Source: an uncultured Bacilli bacterium (GTDB taxonomy: Bacteria; Bacillota_I; Bacilli_A; RF39; UBA660). Taken from it: a DNA stretch of 9,191 bases. The stretch covers positions 8,866 through 18,056 of the forward strand of contig CAJTSN010000015.1 of the NCBI GenBank assembly GCA_910578745.1. Reading direction: 5' to 3'. Position numbers and translations under genes: made by a program. Under the pieces are notes generated by a model that ran no database searches, was not told the origin of the DNA, and was given only the letters and a program-made list of their open reading frames with translations. Below, one piece after another: positions 1 to 4,810 of the stretch; the first letter of the stretch is position 1, and every line of letters starts with the position of its first letter.

Positions 1-37
1 TGTCAATTATCCATTTTTTAAAGTAGAAAAATAGATT

Positions 38-67
38 AAAAAAAATTAGAAATTTTTCATTCCAATT
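38..67 (-). terminator. AT-rich intrinsic terminator after the peptidase E-like gene
   Basis: On the minus strand the arm AATTGGAA (60-67) pairs with TTCTAATT (44-51). This gives 8 bp including one G-U pair, with an 8-nt loop, followed directly by six T (38-43). It lies 56 nt past the stop of the 123-881 gene and is the only hairpin plus T-run I see there. The low GC of the stem makes it a moderate call. Confidence 0.45.
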
Positions 68-122
68 TTTAAATACTTCGCCTTGTAAATTTTCACTCAA
101 TCCCAAAGTAAACATAACTTTT

Positions 123-881
123 TTAAATTTCTTCTTTTAAATTTAAAATTAAGCTTTCCTTATTTTGGCATATATTGATTATCTTTTCATTCCATATTTT
201 AAAACATTCTCCATATATTGTGATTTGTCCTCTTTCCATTTTTATATAAGAACCATCACTTAATGCATATATTGGATGATTTATACTATCTTTTCGTACA
301 ATATCAAAAATCAAGTTTGTCTTTCCAATAGGTGTGGTTAAAAATTTATGATAATGTGGAAATAGATTGATGGAAATTATATCAAGTCCATCTAGCCATT
401 TGTTAAAAGTAGAATCCCTTATTTCCTCTTCTGATTCTGGACAGGAATATACTTTACCTGCACAATTCATAGATCCAGCACTCTCTGCTATCAATACATT
501 TGGATATACCTTTAATCGCTCTTTCAAATGTATATCCTGAAACCACTTATTCTGGGTTGGCAAATGTCCCCCACATAAAATAATGGCATCAAAAAAGGAC
601 AAACTAGGTAGCAACTCTTTTTGATTCATTTGATTCAACATTGTCAGCTTTTTATAACTTAGTTTACTTTTATTAAATGATTTTTTCATTATTTTTAATG
701 TTTCCTCATTTTTTTCAAAAGAATTTGGATCTGCTGGTATCAATAATACATTTGCATCTTTTGGCAATGCTTGTTTTAATTGTTCTAAAAAATGATTCGA
801 ATTTTCTATAAAACATGGATATTTTTTTCCCTTTATTTTTTTATAAGTTCCCAAGGTACTTGTTAAGAAAACGATTCTCAT
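123..881 (-). CDS. Peptidase E / S51-family-like protein (type 1 glutamine amidotransferase-like fold)
   Basis: This 252-aa cytoplasmic protein has no signal peptide. It shows the S51/peptidase E pattern: a Rossmann-like N-terminus (MRIVFLTSTLG), the turn ILCGGHLPTQNKWF (101-114), and a nucleophile elbow AESAGSMN (132-139) where S134 matches the catalytic Ser of the GxSAG motif. FPHYH (174-178) follows and supplies candidate catalytic His H176. The C-terminal ALSDGSYI...GQITIYGE is typical of the peptidase E-like group in Bacillota. Family members cleave Asp-X dipeptides or are uncharacterised, so the substrate here is unknown. The first Gly of the usual GxSAG elbow is Ala (A132). ATG 879-881 is chosen because it is the first ATG and begins the beta-strand; the ribosome site AAAGGG lies 11 nt upstream and is weak. 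The gene is monocistronic, with a promoter at 914-942 and a terminator at 38-67. The fold call is firm; dipeptidase activity is inference. Confidence 0.85.
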   Translation of the reverse strand: MRIVFLTSTLGTYKKIKGKKYPCFIENSNHFLEQLKQALPKDANVLLIPADPNSFEKNEETLKIMKKSFNKSKLSYKKLTMLNQMNQKELLPSLSFFDAIILCGGHLPTQNKWFQDIHLKERLKVYPNVLIAESAGSMNCAGKVYSCPESEEEIRDSTFNKWLDGLDIISINLFPHYHKFLTTPIGKTNLIFDIVRKDSINHPIYALSDGSYIKMERGQITIYGECFKIWNEKIINICQNKESLILNLKEEI

Positions 882-913
882 ATCTTTCTTATCCCTTTCG
901 CTTTTTTATTTTC

Positions 914-942
914 ATTATATTCCTTACTCTATTCAAAATTTG
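914..942 (-). promoter_or_regulatory. Promoter of the peptidase E-like gene
   Basis: A perfect TATAAT -10 lies at 914-919 on the minus strand. The hexamer 17 bp upstream (937-942, CAAATT) is a poor -35. The expected start near 907 gives a leader of about 26 nt. A weak -35 overlapped by a palindrome (932-944) suggests an activated or repressed promoter. Confidence 0.55.
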
Positions 943-944
943 AA
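932..944. promoter_or_regulatory. 13-bp palindrome overlapping the -35: candidate operator
   Basis: TTCAAA-A-TTTGAA is a perfect palindrome with 6-bp arms around one base. It sits exactly over the -35 position of the peptidase E-like gene promoter, a usual place for a regulator to bind. No regulator is identified, and AT-rich palindromes of this size can arise by chance. Confidence 0.35.
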
Positions 945-949
945 ATGTC

Positions 950-975
950 TTAATAAAATTTAATTTTTTTATTAA
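950..975. repeat. AT-only inverted repeat
   Basis: TTAATAAAA (950-958) and TTTTATTAA (967-975) are perfect 9-bp inverted arms around an 8-nt A/T loop. It lies between the terminator of the RNase HII operon and the promoter of the peptidase E-like gene. It could be a protein-binding or upstream promoter element, but has no G/C pairs and may simply reflect base composition. Confidence 0.3.
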
Positions 976-998
976 AGAAAAACAAAAATGAATGAAGT

Positions 999-1055
999 AA
1001 AAACTCTATTTTCTCTTTCATTCTTTATACAAGCATTGAAAGCAATAGAAAAGAG
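999..1055 (-). terminator. Intrinsic terminator of the RNase HII-to-MBL operon
   Basis: Immediately after the TAA stop at 1056-1058, the minus strand reads CTCT (1052-1055), TTTCT (1047-1051) and CTTTC (1038-1042). These pair with GAAAG (1015-1019), AGAAA (1010-1014) and AGAG (1004-1007), giving 14 bp with two small internal bulges. The stem is followed by TTTTT (999-1003) and ends the four-gene operon. Confidence 0.65.
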
Positions 1056-1589
1056 TTATAGACTATTTTTGATATAAGGATTCATTTGTTTTTCATCCCA
1101 TAACTTTGTTGTATCTCCATGTCCTGGATAAAGAATGGTTCGATCGGAATAGTTCTTAAGTTTTAAAATACTTTTTTTCATTTCTTCAAAGTTTCCTGTT
1201 GGTAAGTCCCATCTTCCAATCGTACCTTTAAAAATAAAATCCCCTACAAAAAGAAGTCCATAATCATAAAAATAATAGGAAACGGAATCACTCGTATGTC
1301 CCGGTGTATAAAGAACCTCTAAATGCATTCCACAAAAATCATATCTTCTTTCTTCTAAGTTCTTTCTATCATATACAGGGCAACCATAAAATTTTACCAT
1401 ATCACGAAGTGCTCCAATATGATCTGGATGACGATGTGTAAGTAAAATCGAAATGAGTCGACTTCCTTCTAATAAAGATTTTATTTTTAAAAATTCATCC
1501 CCCGGATCAATAACGATTGTATTTCCATTTTCACTTAAAATATAACAATTTGTTTCTAAATTTCCTACTTTTATACTTTTTACTTGCAT
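1056..1589 (-). CDS. Metallo-beta-lactamase-fold hydrolase (glyoxalase II / YcbL-like)
   Basis: This 177-aa cytoplasmic enzyme is predicted to be a binuclear-metal hydrolase. All metal ligands of the glyoxalase II-like group are visible: T-H-R-H-P-D-H (H52, H54, D56, H57), PGH (H98), VGD (D117) and YPGHG (H157). The N-terminus VGNLETNCYIL and the tail resemble single-domain YcbL-type proteins, which lack the long glutathione-binding C-terminal domain of true glyoxalase II. The substrate is probably a small thioester or phosphoester but cannot be assigned. ATG 1587-1589 has GAGG 7 nt upstream, inside the HAD gene. The two genes overlap by 10 bp, so translation is probably coupled. This is the last gene of the operon, directly before the terminator. 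Confidence 0.9.
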   Translation of the reverse strand: MQVKSIKVGNLETNCYILSENGNTIVIDPGDEFLKIKSLLEGSRLISILLTHRHPDHIGALRDMVKFYGCPVYDRKNLEERRYDFCGMHLEVLYTPGHTSDSVSYYFYDYGLLFVGDFIFKGTIGRWDLPTGNFEEMKKSILKLKNYSDRTILYPGHGDTTKLWDEKQMNPYIKNSL

Positions 1590-2176
1590 CTTTCTTCCTC
1601 TTTTTCTTTTTGATTTATTTTCTTCCCTAATCCAACACCATGCTCTACAAGATAAACTTCTTGCGCTAAATTCATAAGGGGTAGATCACTATAAGAATCT
1701 GTATAAAATTTTTCTATTCTCTCCTCTTTATATTTTTCTTTAAATTTTATTCGTTTATTCTCTCCATAGCAAAAAAAGAGAATTTTTTTATTTTTTAAAT
1801 CAATTTCAGAACAGAAAATATTTTTGTCTTTTAAAGGAGAGCTTTTAAGAAGAAAATCAGGACCAGCTGATAGAATAACGTCCTTCTCTTTCATAGTATC
1901 AATTAAAGGCCAATTCAAATTCTTTTCATGTTTCCTCCAAAACGTTTGCAATAATTTCTCTAATTCATAGTCATCAACAATCGTTTGTTCTAAAAGCTTT
2001 TTAAATAGGAGATTGGCTTCTTCTAAACATAATTCATTTTTTTTATGTTTTTTATATAAAGATAAAATTTTAGGAAAGAAAAGGAGAATTTTTGGTTTTC
2101 TTAAAAGACAAAAACATGCGAAATGTAGACTACTTTCTCCCTTATATAAAGTTCCATCAAAATCATAAACATTCAA
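1580..2176 (-). CDS. HAD-IB family phosphatase (phosphoserine phosphatase-like)
   Basis: This 198-aa protein starts at a TTG codon (2174-2176), giving MNVYDFDGTLY, the N-terminus common in this HAD-IB group. A longer GTG start (2183-2185) is rejected because that GTG lies inside the ribosome-binding site GAGGGGGTGA (2182-2191), which is spaced 5 nt from the TTG. HAD motif I is DFDGT (nucleophile and general acid Asp at residues 5 and 7), motif II is ILSAGP (Ser about 103), and motif IV is YTDSYSDLP (Asp about 160 and 164). Lys residues between motifs II and IV could serve as motif III. A hydrophobic basic stretch (about residues 27-42) lies in the C1 cap. These enzymes remove phosphate from small metabolites; the substrate is not inferable. 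The gene follows the DHH gene by 22 nt and overlaps the MBL gene by 10 bp. Confidence 0.85.
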   Translation of the reverse strand: MNVYDFDGTLYKGESSLHFACFCLLRKPKILLFFPKILSLYKKHKKNELCLEEANLLFKKLLEQTIVDDYELEKLLQTFWRKHEKNLNWPLIDTMKEKDVILSAGPDFLLKSSPLKDKNIFCSEIDLKNKKILFFCYGENKRIKFKEKYKEERIEKFYTDSYSDLPLMNLAQEVYLVEHGVGLGKKINQKEKEEERCK

Positions 2177-2181
2177 GCCGT

Positions 2182-2191
2182 TCACCCCCTC
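2182..2191 (-). promoter_or_regulatory. Ribosome-binding site that sets the TTG start of the HAD gene
   Basis: GAGGGGGTGA on the minus strand matches the anti-SD complement (AGGAGGTGA) well and ends 5 nt before the TTG at 2174-2176. The GTG at 2183-2185 is part of this site, so it would have no spacing if used as the start. Confidence 0.6.
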
Positions 2192-2198
2192 TTTTTTC

Positions 2199-3119
2199 TT
2201 ACTTCCATACTACATCATGAAAAATAGATTCAATTATTTTCTCTTTTAAATGTTCTGGAAGAGGACTTCCTCCTGCATGCTTATGTCCCCCTCCACCATA
2301 GACTTTTGCAATCGTATTTACATCAGTATCTTCTTTATTCGCTCGGTAACTCACCGAACGATTTACATGAATGACAATCGCTATATCAATATCTTCTTCC
2401 TCACACATTCTATGTCCTAATAAAGAACGATTTGCTTCTGCAAAGACAATTCCAACCTTTATTCCTTCAATTACTGCCTTTTTTACATGTTCTAACTTTT
2501 CTTCAATATATCTTTTTATACGTCCTTCTTCTATTTCTAATAAGAATTCTTCTTCCTTTGTAAAAGAAAACCTCTCCATTTGCTTTATCAAATTTGTATA
2601 TCTTGCAATAAATTCTTCTCTTCCATAAAGACCATATAACGTTCCTAATTTGTTTGCCTTTTCTTTATAAGTATCTGTAAAATCCCAAGTATCCCCTTGT
2701 CTTACTAATTCAATTAGTTCCTTTAATCCTTCATTTTCTAAATAAGAATTTGGATAGTGATTTTTCAAATATTCATAAAATAAAGTGGTTCCACACTCCT
2801 TTTTTCCATTTCTACTATCAATTACATGGATAAAGGGATAAATATTTAAATTTTCTCTTGAAATGTGATGGTCGAATATTTCAACAAAAGAGGCATCGAT
2901 CTGTTCTAGTTTTTTTGCCATTTCCTCACTGACATTTACATCAACAATATAAAGTTTTTGAAATTCTTCACGTCGTTTTAAAAATGTTTCAACATATTCA
3001 TCTACTTCTTCTATTTCACAAGAGATTATTTCTATATCTTTAAAGATAAGATTCGCTAATACAATGGGAAACGCTCCATCTACATCCGCAATATGCGTAA
3101 TTAATCCTATTTTTTTCAT
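2199..3119 (-). CDS. DHH/DHHA1 phosphoesterase, nanoRNase (NrnB)-like
   Basis: This 306-aa cytoplasmic protein has the two-domain DHH layout. Motif I is THIADVDG (8-15; H9, D12, D14), motif II is YIVDVN (D60), motif III is FDHH (D83, H84, H85) and motif IV is RQGDTWDF (D143). After a helical linker rich in Glu/Lys (about 180-215), the C-terminal DHHA1 domain ends with the substrate-binding glycine motif GGGGHKHAGG (275-284). Family members with these motifs cleave very short RNA or DNA oligomers, pAp or cyclic dinucleotides using Mn. The N-terminus is closer to NrnB than to NrnA, but the protein is shorter than Bacillus NrnB (about 400 aa). The start ATG overlaps the RNase HII stop (ATGA, 4-bp overlap), so translation is coupled. 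The fold is firm; the exact substrate is inferred. Confidence 0.88.
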   Translation of the reverse strand: MKKIGLITHIADVDGAFPIVLANLIFKDIEIISCEIEEVDEYVETFLKRREEFQKLYIVDVNVSEEMAKKLEQIDASFVEIFDHHISRENLNIYPFIHVIDSRNGKKECGTTLFYEYLKNHYPNSYLENEGLKELIELVRQGDTWDFTDTYKEKANKLGTLYGLYGREEFIARYTNLIKQMERFSFTKEEEFLLEIEEGRIKRYIEEKLEHVKKAVIEGIKVGIVFAEANRSLLGHRMCEEEDIDIAIVIHVNRSVSYRANKEDTDVNTIAKVYGGGGHKHAGGSPLPEHLKEKIIESIFHDVVWK

Positions 3120-3739
3120 ACAGACACTCTTTCTAATAATTCTTTGACTGGTTTATACGTCTTTCGATATCCCTCAATTAATCCATATTTTTGAATGGCC
3201 TCTATATGTTTTTTTGTAGGATACCCTTTATGATCTTTATATCCATACATAGGATATTTTTTATCAAGTTCATACATCATTGTATCTCTTGTCACTTTCG
3301 CTAAAACAGAAGCAGCCGCAATAGAGATACTTTTCGCATCTCCCTTGATAATTGAGGTTGTGGGAAGATCAATTTCAAGAGGCATCGCATCAATCAAGAC
3401 ATGTTGTAAAGGAACTTTTTTTTGAACCTCTTCTATTGCTCTTTTCATAGCAATTTTCGTAGCTTCATAAATATTATATCGATCAATTTCCTCTGGCGTA
3501 CACATCCCAATTGCATAACAAATGGCATGTTCTTTTATATAATCAAAATAGGTATTTCTCTTTTTTTCTGTCAACTTTTTAGAGTCATTTAGACCTTCTA
3601 ATACAAAATCAGAAGGAAGAACACAACAAGCCGTAACCACTGGACCATTTAATGGCCCTCTTCCTACTTCATCTACTCCTCCAATATAGGTAATTCCCTC
3701 TTCCCAAAGTTCTTTTTCATATTGATATAAATCTTCCAT
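3116..3739 (-). CDS. rnhB: Ribonuclease HII
   Basis: This 207-aa enzyme cuts RNA in RNA/DNA hybrids and starts removal of ribonucleotides misinserted in DNA. All family landmarks are present: GGVDEVGRGPLNGPV (D23 and E24), LNDSKKL (50-56), LIDAM (D117), KGDAKS (D134), SIAAASVLAKVTRD (139-152) and GYPTKKH (172-178). D23, E24, D117 and D134 form the usual DEDD metal site. The length is normal for the short type without a long N-terminal extension. ATG 3737-3739 has a strong GGAGG (3744-3748) 4 nt upstream. It is the first gene of the operon, driven from 3823-3851, and overlaps the DHH gene by 4 bp. Confidence 0.97.
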   Translation of the reverse strand: MEDLYQYEKELWEEGITYIGGVDEVGRGPLNGPVVTACCVLPSDFVLEGLNDSKKLTEKKRNTYFDYIKEHAICYAIGMCTPEEIDRYNIYEATKIAMKRAIEEVQKKVPLQHVLIDAMPLEIDLPTTSIIKGDAKSISIAAASVLAKVTRDTMMYELDKKYPMYGYKDHKGYPTKKHIEAIQKYGLIEGYRKTYKPVKELLERVSV

Positions 3740-3822
3740 AAAGCCTCCACAATTCTTAAAACCATCTTTGTATACTGCAATTCTTTCCTTATTTTTTGAT
3801 TTTTTTCATTTTACTCCTTTTC

Positions 3823-3851
3823 ATTTTAGCACAATCAAAAAAGAGAAGCAA
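3823..3851 (-). promoter_or_regulatory. Promoter of the rnhB operon (extended -10)
   Basis: On the minus strand, TTGCTT (3846-3851) is spaced 17 bp from TAAAAT (3823-3828). A TG dinucleotide one base upstream makes it an extended -10 (TGCTAAAAT, 3823-3831). The expected start near 3816 leaves a leader of about 77 nt before rnhB. Confidence 0.6.
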
Positions 3852-3901
3852 ACCCCTTTTCCTGTCTTTTGAATCCATTTCTACTTTTATAGACACTTTT
3901 T

Positions 3902-3952
3902 CCTAGAAAAGAATAACGAATGAAGAAGAAAATAGAGCTTTTTTAGGTTTTT
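3902..3952 (+). terminator. Terminator-like hairpin upstream of the Met/Pro-repeat gene
   Basis: CCTAGAAAAG (3902-3911) pairs with CTTTTTTAGG (3938-3947) over 10 bp with one G-U pair around a 26-nt purine-rich loop. TTTTT (3948-3952) follows on the plus strand. No plus-strand gene precedes it, so it would end an unannotated transcript or insulate the promoter at 3964. The large loop lowers confidence that it is a true terminator. Confidence 0.4.
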
Positions 3953-3963
3953 ATTCTATTTCA

Positions 3964-3992
3964 TGCACAAAATATATAGGCAAGAATATAAT
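3964..3992 (+). promoter_or_regulatory. Promoter of the Met/Pro-repeat protein
   Basis: TGCACA (3964-3969; four of six match TTGACA) is spaced 17 bp from a perfect TATAAT (3987-3992). The expected start near 3999 lies downstream of the alternative upstream ATG at 3963. This supports translation from 4014, with a leader of about 15 nt carrying AGGAGG. Confidence 0.65.
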
Positions 3993-4013
3993 GTGATAGA
4001 TAGGAGGAAATAT

Positions 4014-4334
4014 ATGAAAAAAGCAGAAAATAGGAATGCTGTTCCTTATCCAATCTATCCACCTTATCAAGGGATGAATCCAATGATGCCAAATAGTCCT
4101 ATGATGCCTAACAGTCCCATGATGCCAGGTGTTCCTATGATGGGAAGTCCAATGCCTTATTCTATGAGTACGACCAATACGAGCTGTTCTTCAAATACAA
4201 CCAATGTTGATTCTTTAAAAGAAGATATAGAGAGTTTAAACAAAAGAGTGGGTTATTTAGAATCGGTTTTATTAAATAATACAAATTCTAATTATTCCAC
4301 AAATTACAATAGTTCCAATTACCAAGTCATGTAA
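4014..4334 (+). CDS. Small Met/Pro-repeat protein with coiled-coil segment, function unknown
   Basis: This 106-aa protein is not assigned to a family I recognise. The start ATG 4014 has a perfect AGGAGG (4002-4007) 6 nt upstream; an in-frame ATG at 3963 precedes the likely transcription start and has no ribosome site. Layout: a basic start (MKKAEN), a Tyr/Pro segment (YPIYPPYQG, 12-20), repeats of MMPNSP and variants (24-48), a Ser/Thr/Asn-rich linker with one Cys (C58), a predicted coiled coil VDSLKEDIESLNKRVGYLES (65-84), and an Asn/Ser/Tyr tail. There is no signal peptide or membrane helix. Low complexity plus an oligomerising helix suggests a self-assembling structural or surface/spore-layer protein, but that is only inference. 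The gene stands alone with its own promoter and a shared terminator. Confidence 0.8.
   Translation: MKKAENRNAVPYPIYPPYQGMNPMMPNSPMMPNSPMMPGVPMMGSPMPYSMSTTNTSCSSNTTNVDSLKEDIESLNKRVGYLESVLLNNTNSNYSTNYNSSNYQVM
4083..4151 (+). repeat. 18-bp in-frame tandem repeat encoding MMPNSP variants
   Basis: Three 18-bp units start at 4083, 4101 and 4119, each beginning ATGATGCC, and a 15-bp unit starts at 4137 (ATGATGGGAAGTCCA). Units 1 and 2 encode MMPNSP, unit 3 MMPGVP and unit 4 MMGSP. The codon-third-base differences between units 1 and 2 show the repeat is not a very recent duplication. Confidence 0.85.
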
Positions 4335-4369
4335 AAAAATATCCGAGTTAATCCTCTAGATATTCTTTT
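4333..4369. terminator. Bidirectional terminator between convergent genes
   Basis: AATATC (4338-4343) pairs with GATATT (4359-4364), and inside it GAG (4345-4347) pairs with CTC (4354-4356) around the loop TTAATC. On the minus strand a run of T (complement of 4333-4339) follows directly; on the plus strand CTTTT follows. The TAA stop of the minus-strand gene (4348-4350) lies in the hairpin loop, so coding sequence and terminator overlap. Confidence 0.6.
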
Positions 4370-4761
4370 AACTTAGAATAAGAAATTCCAAGAATATGGG
4401 TAATTTCTTGTTCTCCATATACATTTAATACAACTTGTAATAAGGATTGAAGCGCACTACGCTTCTTTTTATTATGCTCATTTTGTAGACGCAATCGTAT
4501 CAATTCATTTTCAATTTTTGTTTGCTGTTCTCTTACAACTTTAAATTCTTTTTCCAATTCTTGATTCTTTTTTCTTAACTGGATATAGGCTTCTTTCATC
4601 TTATTTAGTTGATAGGTGGAATTCGTATAAGAATCAATATTTATCTTTTGAAGATCCATGGCTTCATTCGCTAATTTTAATAGTTTTTTTCTTGTTTCTG
4701 CCTGCTCTATTAAAACATTTGTTTTCTCTTCTTCTATCTCTAATATTTCTACATCATCCAT
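4348..4761 (-). CDS. Coiled-coil protein with HTH-like C-terminus, function unknown
   Basis: This 137-aa acidic-start protein (MDDVEILEIEEE) is not a family I recognise. A long predicted coiled coil runs from about residue 55 to 97, alternating Leu/Ile with Glu/Lys/Gln and followed by a KKKR patch (98-101). The C-terminal 30 residues (VYGEQEITHILGISYSKLKEYL) resemble a helix-turn-helix of the kind ITxxLGISxSxLxxYL seen in small DNA-binding proteins. The start ATG at 4759-4761 is preferred over the upstream GTG (4768-4770) because the GTG is part of GGAAGGTGAT (4766-4775). It lies 49 nt after mutL with no obvious terminator between, so it is probably co-transcribed. A weak extended -10 (TGTTAGAAT, 4781-4789) lies just upstream but would start transcription at the ribosome site. 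Dimeric DNA binding is inference. Confidence 0.75.
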   Translation of the reverse strand: MDDVEILEIEEEKTNVLIEQAETRKKLLKLANEAMDLQKINIDSYTNSTYQLNKMKEAYIQLRKKNQELEKEFKVVREQQTKIENELIRLRLQNEHNKKKRSALQSLLQVVLNVYGEQEITHILGISYSKLKEYLED

Positions 4762-4765
4762 CCAT

Positions 4766-4775
4766 ATCACCTTCC
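4766..4775 (-). promoter_or_regulatory. Ribosome-binding site that sets the start of the coiled-coil protein gene
   Basis: GGAAGGTGAT on the minus strand is a near-perfect anti-SD complement. From the AGG core it is 8 nt from ATG 4759-4761. The GTG codon at 4768-4770 lies inside the site and cannot be its start. Confidence 0.65.
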
Positions 4776-4810
4776 TTTTTATTCTAACACAAAGAGATAC
4801 TTTTTTCTAC

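Noticed and set aside
1..115. Minus-strand open frame starting ATG 113-115 (MFTLGLSENLQ...) and running off the left edge.
   Set aside because: It has no ribosome-binding site, and a hairpin plus T6 (38-67) lies inside it. The second half is Phe/Lys-rich low complexity expected from AT-rich DNA. It could still be real if the gene continues outside the window.
2371..2628. Plus-strand ORF of 85 codons inside the DHH gene.
   Set aside because: It is antisense to a gene with clear catalytic motifs, has Ser/Phe/Ile-rich composition typical of a complementary frame, and has no ribosome site.
3963..4013. Longer start (MHKIYRQEYN...) for the Met/Pro-repeat gene.
   Set aside because: The -10 at 3987-3992 places the transcript start after this ATG, and the only good ribosome site serves ATG 4014.
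4083..4151. CRISPR-like or mobile repeat.
   Set aside because: The repeat is in-frame, has no spacers and encodes a periodic peptide, so it is a coding repeat.
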